64,000 nucleotides of DNA from Thermosipho africanus Ob7 (GTDB taxonomy: Bacteria; Thermotogota; Thermotogae; Thermotogales; Fervidobacteriaceae): the NCBI RefSeq assembly GCF_003351105.1, contig NZ_NKRG01000003.1, forward strand, positions 157,586-221,585, in the 5' to 3' direction. How positions within the stretch are numbered: the first letter of the stretch is position 1; every line of letters begins with the position of its first letter. Below the pieces are notes generated by a model. That model saw nothing but the letters and a program-made list of their open reading frames with translations. It was not told the DNA's origin and did not search any database. A program made the translations under genes and the position numbers. Shown here piece by piece: positions 17,734 through 26,936 of the stretch.

Positions 17734-18825
17734 ATGATAGGAAGTCACGTATCAATTAAAGGTATTAATAAATGGTTTGGAGATTTTCAAGTATTAAAAA
17801 ATGTTAACCTTGAAGTCAAGAAGGGAGAATTTTTCTCCCTTCTTGGTCCTTCAGGTTGTGGTAAAACAACTCTTTTGAGAATAATAGCAGGTCTTGAAAA
17901 CGCTGATGAAGGAGATATAAAATTTGACAATGTTTCTATTCTTTCTATACCTCCTCATAAAAGACCTGTAAATACAATTTTCCAAAACTATGCACTCTTT
18001 CCACATTTAAACGTATTTGAAAATATTGCCTTTTCACTGAGGTTAAAAAAATATTCAGAAAATGAAATTAAAGAAAAAGTTGAAAAATTACTAAATTTAA
18101 TTAGATTGGAAGAACATGCATATAAAAAACCTAACCAACTCTCAGGTGGTCAAAGACAAAGAGTAGCCATTGCAAGAGCTCTTGCAAATGAACCAAAAGT
18201 TCTCTTACTTGACGAACCTGTAAGTGCACTTGATGCTAAACTTAGACAGGAATTATTGATTGAGCTTGACAATCTTCACGATCAAGTTGGAATAACTTTC
18301 ATATATGTAACTCACGATCAGGCAGAAGCAATAAGCATTTCTGACCATGTTGCTGTAATGAATGAAGGAAAAATAGTGCAATATGGTACACCATATGAAA
18401 TTTATGAAAGTCCCGCCGATAAATTTGTTGCAACATTTATTGGTGAGACAAACTTAATGAAAGCTATTGTTTTAGAAATTAATGAAGAATTGCTAAAGAT
18501 CGAAGCACCCGGTATAGGAGAATTCTATTGTTATAAAGATAAAGAAGTAAAGGAAAAAAATCAAATACTTCTCACCTTACGGCCTGAAAAGATTAAAATT
18601 TCTAAAAAGCCTTTAACCGGTAAAAATGTATTTCACGGAATTATTGAAGAAGAAATTTACATGGGATATCAAACAAGATACTTTGTAAAACTTGACAATG
18701 GTTTTATTTTAAGAGTATACAAACAACATGTAAATTATCTTCTCGATGAACCTATTTTGACTTGGAAAGACGAAGTATTTGTTAGCTGGGATCCAAACGA
18801 CAGTTTTATTGTTGAGGTGAACTAA
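17734..18825 (+). CDS. potA: Spermidine/putrescine ABC transporter ATP-binding protein
   Basis: The 363-residue ATPase powers polyamine uptake. It has Walker A GPSGCGKTT, the signature LSGGQRQRVAIARAL, Walker B LLLDEPVSALD and the switch histidine in VTHDQAEA. Residues beyond about 240 form a TOBE regulatory domain (LTLRPEKIKI). It lies 15 bases after potD and 2 bases before potB. Confidence 0.95.
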   Translation: MIGSHVSIKGINKWFGDFQVLKNVNLEVKKGEFFSLLGPSGCGKTTLLRIIAGLENADEGDIKFDNVSILSIPPHKRPVNTIFQNYALFPHLNVFENIAFSLRLKKYSENEIKEKVEKLLNLIRLEEHAYKKPNQLSGGQRQRVAIARALANEPKVLLLDEPVSALDAKLRQELLIELDNLHDQVGITFIYVTHDQAEAISISDHVAVMNEGKIVQYGTPYEIYESPADKFVATFIGETNLMKAIVLEINEELLKIEAPGIGEFYCYKDKEVKEKNQILLTLRPEKIKISKKPLTGKNVFHGIIEEEIYMGYQTRYFVKLDNGFILRVYKQHVNYLLDEPILTWKDEVFVSWDPNDSFIVEVN

Positions 18826-18827
18826 TT

Positions 18828-19643
18828 GTGAAATACGTTTCTGGGTACAGTATATGGTTAGTTCTTTTTTTCATAGTTCCCGTTTTAATAGTCCTCAGCT
18901 TTAGTTTTATGGAAAAATCCACATATGGCGGTGTGGAATTCTCCTTTTCTTTAGAAGGTTATAAGTCACTTTTTTCCATAGGCTACTTAAAAATTTTATG
19001 GCGAAGCATATGGATCTCACTTGTTGCAACCTTACTAACAATTTTATTAGCACTTCCTGTTGCATACTACATTGCAAATAGTAAAATAAAAGACTTATTA
19101 CTTTTACTAGTTGTAATCCCATTTTGGACAAATTCACTAATAAGAATCTATGCATGGATATTTGTTTTAGGAAATAACGGTATCATTAATCAACTTTTAA
19201 GAAAAATAGGGTTAGTAAATGACTACATACAGTTTCTTTATAATCCTTATGCAGTAATTCTAGTTATAGTCTATACTTATTTGCCGTATGCAATTATTCC
19301 ACTTTTTGCTTCTATAGATAGGCTTGAAAAATCTATATTGGAAGCTGCTTTTGACCTAGGTTGCAACAAAACTAAGGCTTTTTTCAAGGTTTTAATTCCT
19401 AATATTAAGAGTGGACTTATTACTGCTACCTTATTTGTTTTCATACCCGCTCTTGGCTCTTATGCCATTCCAGATCTTGTTGGAGGAGTAAACTCAAAAA
19501 TGATAGGAAATGAAATTGTACGGCAGCTAACTGTAGCAAAAAATTGGCCTGCAGCCTCTGCAATCTCTTCTATATTAACTCTTGCAACACTAATTGGCGT
19601 ATTACTATTTGTAAAATCCACTCAAAAGGAAGTGCATACATGA
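18828..19643 (+). CDS. potB: Spermidine/putrescine ABC transporter permease PotB
   Basis: This inner-membrane permease has 271 residues and six predicted membrane segments. The cytoplasmic coupling loop reads ILEAAFDLGCNKTKAFFKVLIPN, the EAA-type motif that docks to PotA. The GTG start at 18828 follows GAGGTG in the end of potA. Its stop overlaps the potC start by 4 bases (ATGA). Confidence 0.94.
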   Translation: MKYVSGYSIWLVLFFIVPVLIVLSFSFMEKSTYGGVEFSFSLEGYKSLFSIGYLKILWRSIWISLVATLLTILLALPVAYYIANSKIKDLLLLLVVIPFWTNSLIRIYAWIFVLGNNGIINQLLRKIGLVNDYIQFLYNPYAVILVIVYTYLPYAIIPLFASIDRLEKSILEAAFDLGCNKTKAFFKVLIPNIKSGLITATLFVFIPALGSYAIPDLVGGVNSKMIGNEIVRQLTVAKNWPAASAISSILTLATLIGVLLFVKSTQKEVHT

Positions 19644-20410
19644 AACCTGGAGCACTATCAAAAACAATTACAATTTTTACTTTTGTATTCTTCTATGTAC
19701 CAATCTTTATAGTTATTCTATTTTCTTTTAACAACTCTAAGTCTCCAATATGGACAGGTTTTAGCTTGCACTGGTATAAAGAACTCTTCTTTGATTCGTA
19801 CGATGTATGGAGAGCATTTTTTAATTCTATATTAGTTGCTGTTAGCTCAAGTTTAGTAGCAACGGCTCTTGGAACTTTAGCTGCAATTGGACTTTATTGG
19901 GAAAAGTTTAGAGGTAAAAATACAATTTGGATTATTTCTTATCTTCCTCTAATAATTCCAGATATAATAATAGGTGTTTCTCTACTTATATTTTTTGTTA
20001 TGATAAAGATTCGTCTTAGTTTGCTTACAATCTTTATTGCACATACTACTTTTTCTCTTTCATATGCTATGATGATTGTTTATTCAAGACTTCAAGACTT
20101 TGAATACAGCATTGTTGAAGCTGCATACGATTTGGGAGCTACAAAAAGTGTTGCATTGTATAAAGTAATAATTCCTGTGGCATTCCCTGGAATTTTAGCA
20201 GCATTTTTCATGTCTTTTACTTTGTCGATTGACGATTTTGTTATAACATTCTTTGTTGCAGGGCCTGGTTCTACAACATTACCTCTTAAAATATATTCAA
20301 TGATAAGATTTGGAATTTCACCAACAATTAACGCTATATCTACATTGCTCCTTGTTGGAACAATTGCAATTAGTCTAACAATGAAAAAATACTTAAAGTA
20401 TATTTTTTAA
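19640..20410 (+). CDS. potC: Spermidine/putrescine ABC transporter permease PotC
   Basis: This second permease has 256 residues and six membrane segments, with EAA loop IVEAAYDLGATKSVALYKVIIP. I take the ATG at 19640, which overlaps the potB stop as ATGA; the frame is open further upstream through potB but that sequence is not conserved. Its last 18 bases overlap the end of the convergent rsmD gene. Confidence 0.94.
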   Translation: MKPGALSKTITIFTFVFFYVPIFIVILFSFNNSKSPIWTGFSLHWYKELFFDSYDVWRAFFNSILVAVSSSLVATALGTLAAIGLYWEKFRGKNTIWIISYLPLIIPDIIIGVSLLIFFVMIKIRLSLLTIFIAHTTFSLSYAMMIVYSRLQDFEYSIVEAAYDLGATKSVALYKVIIPVAFPGILAAFFMSFTLSIDDFVITFFVAGPGSTTLPLKIYSMIRFGISPTINAISTLLLVGTIAISLTMKKYLKYIF

Positions 20411-20932
20411 CTTAAATAAATCAATCAATACATCCCCATATTTTTTTGAAGATAGCACCTCCAAATAATCAGGAGGTGTTAATTTTTCTTTTTTAGAATG
20501 CTCAACAATAAGAATGCTATCTTCTTTTAGCACATTACCAACAAAGTTTAGTAATTCATTAACTATTCCAAGGTTAAAAGGTGGATCCATAAATACAATG
20601 TCAAATTTCTCCTTTGCACTTTTTAAAAATATCCTCGCATCTTTTTTTATTACTTTTATATTATCTTTCACATTTAAATTTTTTGCATTTTTTTCAATTG
20701 TCTTTATAGATCTTATTGAAACATCCACAAAAAATACATTGCTTGCTCCATTACTCAAAAATTCAAACCCCACCACTCCACTACCTGCACAAAGTTCAAG
20801 AACTTTTTTTCCTTTTAAATCAAGCATACTTACAAGCGCCAACCTTACTTTCCCTGGAGTGTACCTTGTATTTGCATTTGGAACCAGTTCAATTTTTCTA
20901 CCTTTTAATTCTCCGGATTCAATATATAACAA
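20393..20932 (-). CDS. rsmD: 16S rRNA (guanine-N2)-methyltransferase RsmD
   Basis: RsmD methylates G966 of 16S rRNA with SAM. The protein shows ESGELKGRKI, the SAM loop LELCAGSGVVGFEFLSNGA and the catalytic FMDPPF (NPPY-type) motif. The TTG start at 20932 gives 179 residues and aligns GELKGRK with the normal N-terminus; it sits 6 bases after GGGGTG. The GTG at 20941 is inside that ribosome site. The gene converges on potC with an 18-base overlap and is divergent from the peptide transporter operon. Confidence 0.92.
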   Translation of the reverse strand: MLYIESGELKGRKIELVPNANTRYTPGKVRLALVSMLDLKGKKVLELCAGSGVVGFEFLSNGASNVFFVDVSIRSIKTIEKNAKNLNVKDNIKVIKKDARIFLKSAKEKFDIVFMDPPFNLGIVNELLNFVGNVLKEDSILIVEHSKKEKLTPPDYLEVLSSKKYGDVLIDLFKLKNIL

Positions 20933-20985
20933 GCAAATCACCCCTTTGCACTTATATATTTTATCAAAATTATTATTGTATTAAT

Positions 20986-21015
20986 TTGACTTATCTGTTT
21001 CATTTTTTGTATAAT
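20986..21015 (+). promoter_or_regulatory. Sigma-A-type promoter of the peptide transporter operon
   Basis: TTGACT (20986-20991) and TATAAT (21010-21015) are separated by 18 bases. Transcription would start at about 21022, leaving a leader of about 57 bases before the binding-protein gene at 21079. Confidence 0.75.
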
Positions 21016-21078
21016 AATAGTTGTCTTGTTACAAAAAGGTATTTTTTATTACACTTTCATAAAGGAGGGGGTCGTTTT

Positions 21079-22902
21079 ATGAAGCGTTTGTTCGTATTCG
21101 TAACTATTTTGTTATCATTATTTTTGTTTGCTGAAACAGTAGTTAACTATGCATTACTAGAAGATATCACCACCACAAATATTTGGAACTTACTTGGATC
21201 AGGTTCATCAGCTTGGAATTTTTATATCCAACTCTGGAAATATCCATCACTCCTTGGAATGAATAAAGATGGAATGTTAATCCCATCCGCAGCAGCTGAA
21301 ATCCCAGAAATTGTTGAAGAAAATGGAATGTATACAGTAACTGTAAAACTAAGAAAAGACTTAAGATGGAGCGACGGCTCACCATTTACCGCAGACGATG
21401 TTGTTTTCACATACAATACCATACAAGAAATGCAAATTCCTGGAGGAAACTGGACCGGTGCATATGAACCTAAGAAAGTTGAAAAAATAGATCCATGGAC
21501 AGTAAAATTCTACTTTGAAGAAAAGAAAACAATGACAATTTACTACGACACACTTATGACAGCTATCGTCTCCAAAAACTTTTGGCAACCATATGTAGAA
21601 AAAGCAAAAGAACAAGAAAATCCTGTTAATTGGCTATTAAGCCAAGAAGTAGTAGATCCAGGAATCACTGCATTAAATCTTGGAAAAATCGAAAAAGGTG
21701 CATTCGTTGAAGTAAAAAGAGAAGTTGATAAAGATTTCTACTGGGCTCAAGGTGAAAAAAGTATTTTCTATGAAAATGGAGGATTTGTCATTGAAAATCC
21801 AAATTCTGGTTATAAATGGACAAGTGTAAATCCATCTCCAGAAGGCAATGTAAAGCTAACTGTCGAAAATGGACCTTACGTAGATAAAATAATCTACAGG
21901 ATCTATGGAAATAAGTCAGTAGCACTTCAAGCACTCCAAAAAGGTGATGTTGATTTTGTTTTAAATCCAAATGGATTAACATCAGGTGAATTTGAATCAT
22001 TAAAAGGTGTACCTGGAATAAAACTTACAGTTAATCCTTCACTAGGCTTTAGATATTTAGCATTTAACTTAAGGAAATTCCCATTCAATATTAAAGAATT
22101 CAGACAAGCAATCGCAGCATTAATAGATAGAGATTATATCTGTAATAGGGTATTGCAAGGAAAAGCAATTCCACTTGCAACTCCTGTTCCACCTGCAAAT
22201 ACATTCTGGTATAACTCTGACGTCAAAACAATAGGCGAGGGACTTTCAAGAGGAGAAAGATATCAACTTGCAATAGAACTTTTGAAAAAAGCTGGATTTA
22301 GCTGGGACCAAGAACCAATTCTTGATTTAAATAACACCGCAAACCCAGTAGTCAAAAAAGGTAAAGGCTTGAAGGGGCCAGATGGAAATTATGTTCCAGA
22401 TCTTGAACTTCTCTCTCCATCAGGAGAATACGATCCTATGAGAGCAACCACTGCTATTTACATAGAACAATGGGCAAAAGATTTAGGAATTCCAATCGAC
22501 GTAAAACTTACAGACTTTAATGAAATAGTTACAAGGGCATTTGATGAAGTTGATTTTGATATGTACATGTTGGGTTGGGGTATAGGAAGAGTTCCAACAT
22601 ATTTCAAGAGTTTCTGGGCATCAGATCAAATGGCACCAGAAGGATTCAATACTCCAGGATACAACAATCCAGAATTTGATGCTCTTGTTGAAGAATTTGA
22701 AATGGCAGACAGCTTTGATGAAGCAGTTGAAGCTATTAAGGCTGCACAAGAACTTCTAGCAGAAGATCTTCCTTACATTATTCTCTTTACAACTCCAATA
22801 TATGAAGCATACAGAGATAGCATAGCATTCCCATACACAGACATTCTTGATGGTATTCAAAATTACAATGGATTCCCAGAAAATGTTATGAAAGTAAAAT
22901 AA
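21079..22902 (+). CDS. Peptide/oligosaccharide-type ABC transporter substrate-binding protein (family 5)
   Basis: This secreted receptor of 607 residues has a signal peptide (about residues 1-18, ending LFLFAE, no lipobox). The body is a family-5 solute-binding protein: KLRKDLRWSDGSPFTADDVVFTYN is the classic signature, and FNLRKFPFNIKEFRQAIAALID is the usual hinge segment. In Thermotogales many such proteins bind oligosaccharides rather than peptides, so the substrate is open. The ATG at 21079 follows AAAGGAGGGGG; upstream open frame is not coding. It is the first gene of a five-gene importer operon, and a strong hairpin follows it. Confidence 0.93.
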   Translation: MKRLFVFVTILLSLFLFAETVVNYALLEDITTTNIWNLLGSGSSAWNFYIQLWKYPSLLGMNKDGMLIPSAAAEIPEIVEENGMYTVTVKLRKDLRWSDGSPFTADDVVFTYNTIQEMQIPGGNWTGAYEPKKVEKIDPWTVKFYFEEKKTMTIYYDTLMTAIVSKNFWQPYVEKAKEQENPVNWLLSQEVVDPGITALNLGKIEKGAFVEVKREVDKDFYWAQGEKSIFYENGGFVIENPNSGYKWTSVNPSPEGNVKLTVENGPYVDKIIYRIYGNKSVALQALQKGDVDFVLNPNGLTSGEFESLKGVPGIKLTVNPSLGFRYLAFNLRKFPFNIKEFRQAIAALIDRDYICNRVLQGKAIPLATPVPPANTFWYNSDVKTIGEGLSRGERYQLAIELLKKAGFSWDQEPILDLNNTANPVVKKGKGLKGPDGNYVPDLELLSPSGEYDPMRATTAIYIEQWAKDLGIPIDVKLTDFNEIVTRAFDEVDFDMYMLGWGIGRVPTYFKSFWASDQMAPEGFNTPGYNNPEFDALVEEFEMADSFDEAVEAIKAAQELLAEDLPYIILFTTPIYEAYRDSIAFPYTDILDGIQNYNGFPENVMKVK

Positions 22903-22909
22903 TTTCTTG

Positions 22910-22935
22910 CCCCCTCGTTCGAGGGGGGCTATTTT
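22910..22935 (+). terminator. Hairpin after the binding-protein gene (partial terminator)
   Basis: CCCCCTCG (22910-22917), loop TT, CGAGGGGG (22920-22927), followed by a short T-containing tract. It separates the highly expressed receptor from the permease genes, so it probably attenuates readthrough or protects the receptor mRNA 3' end. Confidence 0.65.
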
Positions 22936-22955
22936 AACAAAAAGGAGAGGTGAAA

Positions 22956-24389
22956 ATGAAGACAAAACTTTCGATACAGCTTACAGTAGGAATATTGTTC
23001 ATAATTACGTTGTTTTTTTCATCTAAAATTGCTTTTGGATTAATTCTTCCACTTTTAGGAGTTATAATCACTGCATCTAACACAAAAAAAATCCATCACT
23101 ATGTATTTTTAATTATTACCTTAGTTCTTTACTTTTCAGCCTTTTTTAATTTCAAGTATTTATTCATTTTCAGCCCAAGATTCAATTATTTACTTTCAAT
23201 AGTATTGTACTTATTTTCACTTCCACTACCTGGACTATTCAAATTTATTAGAAATAGACTATATCAAATGCTAATATTACTCATTATATATGTTACAGTT
23301 GTTTTCTTTATATTCCTTGCTATGCCCGGAGATTACACTTCGAAATTTTTGGACCCAAAAATAATGAAACAACCTGAAATGATGGAAAAAATAAAAAGAT
23401 TATTTGGTGTTGATGACCCGTGGTATGTAAAATATGCAAAACATATGAGAAATTTCTTTAATCTTGAACTTGGAATTTCTTTTTCTGAATATCCGAAAAG
23501 AGTCGAAGATATAATTGCAGAAAGACTTCCAAGAACAGTTTTTCTATTTTTAATGACAACTTTATCTTCATATATTTTGGGATACAATCTTGGAAAAAGA
23601 ATAGCTTGGAAAAGGGGAGGTATTTCAGATAAAGTCGCAACATTTGTCGGAATTGTATTTTGGACAATATTTACACCATTCTTTATGTTAATTATGATAT
23701 GGTTATTTGGTGTCGTATTAGGTATTTTCCCATTAAGCGGTTTTATAGAACCATCAAAATGGCTAAATGTAAGCTTCTCAACTCAAGATGTATTTATACG
23801 ATTATTGCTAAGTGCTTTTGTTTTAGTAGCATTCTGGGTAGTTGGTATAATCGTTGCTTCATTCATGAAAACGAAAAAAGCTAAAAATATATCAGTACTT
23901 TCTATATCGCTTTCGGGAATTATATTAGTAGTATTATATTGGTTCTTTAATGGATATGGCTATTATGCACTCGATATTATATACCACGTTGTTCTTCCGG
24001 TTATATCTCTTACCATTCTTGGTTTTGCAGGAAGCATGTTAGTGATGAGGGATACAATGCTTGAAATTATAAAGGAAGATTATATTACAACTGCAAAAGC
24101 AAAAGGCCTTCCAGACAAAATTGTAAGAGACAAGCATGCAGCAAGAACCGCACTTTTACCACTCGTTACAAGCTTTGTATTATCTCTCGCCTCAACAGTA
24201 AGTGGTGGTGTTATCACTGAAACTATGTTTTCTTGGAAGGGTATGGGACTTACTCTCTTAAATGCAACACTTGTTCAAGATACCCCACTTGCTATGGGCT
24301 GCCTTACCTTTACAGGCGTGTTTATTTTAGTTGCTCATTTGGTAGCCGATATTTTATACGCAATCCTAGATCCTAGAATCAGATATTGA
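22956..24389 (+). CDS. ABC transporter permease, DppB/OppB type with N-terminal membrane extension
   Basis: The 477-residue permease is longer than the usual 310-340. The canonical DppB start (RLYQMLILLIIYVTVVFFIF then LAMPGD) only begins at about residue 106. Before it lie about four extra hydrophobic segments. The core has the EAA loop DYITTAKAKGLPDKIVRDKHA and the C-terminal segment ETMFSWKGMGLTLLNA typical of the family. The ATG at 22956 is preferred over the GTG at 22950, which is inside the ribosome site. It follows the receptor gene and precedes the DppC-type permease by 13 bases. Confidence 0.9.
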   Translation: MKTKLSIQLTVGILFIITLFFSSKIAFGLILPLLGVIITASNTKKIHHYVFLIITLVLYFSAFFNFKYLFIFSPRFNYLLSIVLYLFSLPLPGLFKFIRNRLYQMLILLIIYVTVVFFIFLAMPGDYTSKFLDPKIMKQPEMMEKIKRLFGVDDPWYVKYAKHMRNFFNLELGISFSEYPKRVEDIIAERLPRTVFLFLMTTLSSYILGYNLGKRIAWKRGGISDKVATFVGIVFWTIFTPFFMLIMIWLFGVVLGIFPLSGFIEPSKWLNVSFSTQDVFIRLLLSAFVLVAFWVVGIIVASFMKTKKAKNISVLSISLSGIILVVLYWFFNGYGYYALDIIYHVVLPVISLTILGFAGSMLVMRDTMLEIIKEDYITTAKAKGLPDKIVRDKHAARTALLPLVTSFVLSLASTVSGGVITETMFSWKGMGLTLLNATLVQDTPLAMGCLTFTGVFILVAHLVADILYAILDPRIRY

Positions 24390-24402
24390 AGGGGTGAAGC
24401 AA

Positions 24403-26931
24403 ATGGCAAATGAATCAATCACCAAAATAAAAATAAAATTATTTTTGAAGAATTTTAAAAAGAATTGGGAACTATTTAAAGAAAATAAAATGGGAGTTTT
24501 TGGTTTAAGCATTATTATAATATTTGGGCTTTTTGCAATTTCCTACCCAATTGCCTGGCAATTTGTTGACCATAGTATATATAATCCAGTTACTGGGACA
24601 GATCCTAGAATACATGATATATCATACATTTCAAAATACATGTCACCACAAAATGTTATAAAAGGAATAGAAATTCCTCCATCAATAATATTTACATATT
24701 CTTTCTTGGATCAAGGGGAAGAATTTAAAAAACAGATAGAACAAAAAATAGATCAGGCACAAAGAAAATTCGTAAATTTAGATTATGCACAAGCTTTTAG
24801 GCATGTACTTGATTCAATTGTTGATAATTACTTTCCTATGAAAGAAAGAATAAGATTTCAAACACAAGTAAATCAATTAGCTGAACATGATCTAATAACA
24901 ATAAAACCTATTGCACAAGTTATCGAAATAGGTGACAGAAAAAAATTCTCACTAACTTCATTTAAAAAATTGCTTGAGAATATAGATATAGCAACTCTGG
25001 CAAGTGCATTATCACCTTATAAGGACGAAAAAGAAATTTCAACTATTTCACTATGGATTAAAATTGCTTCCGGAAAGGATAAAAGAGAACTCTTTATAGA
25101 ACTACTCAACAAAGAATATTCTAATGAAGAGATCAAAGAAGCACAAAATAAAATTTACAAAGCTATTTCTACACTTGCAAAAGAAAACATAATCGATGTT
25201 CAAGTATCCGTTTCAAATCAATCTGATCTTGAATCAACAATAGAATTTGAAAAAATCCCCACATTTGATCTTGCTAAAGCAACTGTATTCAATACTTTAG
25301 TTGATATTCTTACATTATCAAAAATTAACAATAATTATGATGAAACAATTAAAATGCTTAAAAGTTCAAAATATGAAAACCTATTAGATTTTGCAATTTC
25401 AAAAATTCCTGACCTCAGTGTTACAGAAAATAAAGAATCAAATAAAAACAGAATAACAAAATATTTTGAAGAACTTTCAAAAGAATTTTCAAAATTAGGC
25501 TTAGAATTTAATTTAAAAGAACCAGCAAAACTTCTTGATAATCTTTCTGGGATAAACCTTGCGATTATAACCTTTGATCTTTCGCCAAGTATTAAAGCAA
25601 AATTAGAAGATAATCTTTTTGATTATCCACAAATACTTGAAAGCTTTAGGAAAAAACAAGAAAATCTATTTAAAATTGTTGCAAATTCAAGAGCCTACAT
25701 GTTATCAGTTGTAAGTAAAATAACCAATATTCAATTAAACAGTATCGATATTCCAAAAATATATTTGTCATTAGACTTTACAAAACTTATTCCTGCATTG
25801 GATGACCCAATGATAAACCTTCTAGCACTTGCAACTTATAACGCAAAACACTTTGATCTTATAGTTGAAAATTTAGAAAGTGCTGGTGATGCTAATTATA
25901 GAAGAATAGATATTGTTGAAAAATTAAAGAATCATTCACCTGTAACAAACCATATAAAGTTATTAACCAATAGTGAAGATAAGATAATATCAAAAACTAT
26001 TCTTTCACAAATCATAAAAGAATATACAAATAATCTATCTGAAAATAGTAGGAAATACTGGGAAGAAAAATATTCAGATATTTTGACTTCAAGCAATGAC
26101 TTAAAAGAAGCATTGAATTATCTAAATCAACCGCTTAATTTATCTGAAAAAGAAGCAAAAGAGCTAGTTGTAAGCATTTATAACGATCTTGCTCTTGCAT
26201 CCAAATTAGGCATACAACATCCTTTACCACCAAACAGATGGCATATACTTGGTACAGATCCAGGTGGTAGAGATATATTCATGCAACTTTGGAGAAGTAC
26301 CCCAAGTGAATTTATGCTCGGTTTCTTGGCAGCAATCATTACCGTAACTATAGGTACCATTATTGGAACAACTGCTGCTTATTATGGCGGTCTTATAGAT
26401 ACTTTTTTCATGAGACTTGCAGATTTAATGTTGTTATTCCCCGGTATCGCATTCTTAATAGTACTTTCAGGATTTTTCAAACTTAATCTTTTCTGGTTAG
26501 CTCTTATTCTAGGTCTTTTAGGTGGTTTTGGAGGAATTACATTGGTTATAAAAGCTCAGGCACTTACAATTAAAGTAAAACCTTACATAGAAGCTGCAAA
26601 AGTTGCCGGAGCTTCAAACAGATATATTATCTTTAACCATATAATTCCTAATGTTATGCCTCTTTCTTTTCTATACATGATGTTTAATGTCACAGGAGCA
26701 GTTTTTTCAGAAGCTTCTTTAAGCTTCTTTGGACTTCTAAGAATAAGAATTAGTTGGGGTATTATGATAAATACTGCTTGGACTTCTGGTTATCTTTCAT
26801 CTGGTAATATAGGTTCATACTGGTGGTTATGGGTTCCAGCCGGTTTAATAATCACAATATTCTGTTCAGGATTTTATTTCTTGGGTAGAGGTCTGGAAGA
26901 AATTGTAAATCCAAGACTTAGAAAGAGGTGA
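24403..26931 (+). CDS. ABC transporter permease, DppC/OppC type with very large extracytoplasmic insertion
   Basis: At 842 residues this is more than twice the usual DppC length. The N-terminus has the normal first membrane helix (about residues 28-50). The usual HPLGTDxxGRD motif only appears at about residue 605 as HPLPP...LGTDPGGRDIF, followed by five normal membrane helices and the EAA loop EAAKVAGASNRYIIFNHIIPN. The roughly 550 residues between are mostly charged and helical, without obvious membrane segments, and by topology face outside. No known domain was recognised. The reading frame is uninterrupted. The ATG at 24403 is used; the GTG at 24394 lies in the ribosome site. It overlaps the ATPase ribosome site downstream. 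Confidence 0.9.
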   Translation: MANESITKIKIKLFLKNFKKNWELFKENKMGVFGLSIIIIFGLFAISYPIAWQFVDHSIYNPVTGTDPRIHDISYISKYMSPQNVIKGIEIPPSIIFTYSFLDQGEEFKKQIEQKIDQAQRKFVNLDYAQAFRHVLDSIVDNYFPMKERIRFQTQVNQLAEHDLITIKPIAQVIEIGDRKKFSLTSFKKLLENIDIATLASALSPYKDEKEISTISLWIKIASGKDKRELFIELLNKEYSNEEIKEAQNKIYKAISTLAKENIIDVQVSVSNQSDLESTIEFEKIPTFDLAKATVFNTLVDILTLSKINNNYDETIKMLKSSKYENLLDFAISKIPDLSVTENKESNKNRITKYFEELSKEFSKLGLEFNLKEPAKLLDNLSGINLAIITFDLSPSIKAKLEDNLFDYPQILESFRKKQENLFKIVANSRAYMLSVVSKITNIQLNSIDIPKIYLSLDFTKLIPALDDPMINLLALATYNAKHFDLIVENLESAGDANYRRIDIVEKLKNHSPVTNHIKLLTNSEDKIISKTILSQIIKEYTNNLSENSRKYWEEKYSDILTSSNDLKEALNYLNQPLNLSEKEAKELVVSIYNDLALASKLGIQHPLPPNRWHILGTDPGGRDIFMQLWRSTPSEFMLGFLAAIITVTIGTIIGTTAAYYGGLIDTFFMRLADLMLLFPGIAFLIVLSGFFKLNLFWLALILGLLGGFGGITLVIKAQALTIKVKPYIEAAKVAGASNRYIIFNHIIPNVMPLSFLYMMFNVTGAVFSEASLSFFGLLRIRISWGIMINTAWTSGYLSSGNIGSYWWLWVPAGLIITIFCSGFYFLGRGLEEIVNPRLRKR

Positions 26932-26936
26932 TTTAC

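Noticed and set aside
20384..20408. AT-only inverted repeat at the end of potC as a terminator
   Set aside because: The stem has a single GC pair and a two-base bulge; it is too weak for a thermophile.
20514..20984. 156-codon plus-strand frame over rsmD
   Set aside because: It is antisense to a secure rsmD gene and has Ser/Phe/Thr-rich shadow composition.
20716..21078. Upstream in-frame extension of the peptide-binding protein gene
   Set aside because: The signal peptide, ribosome site and promoter all place the start at 21079; the extension runs through the rsmD promoter region and has no coding character.
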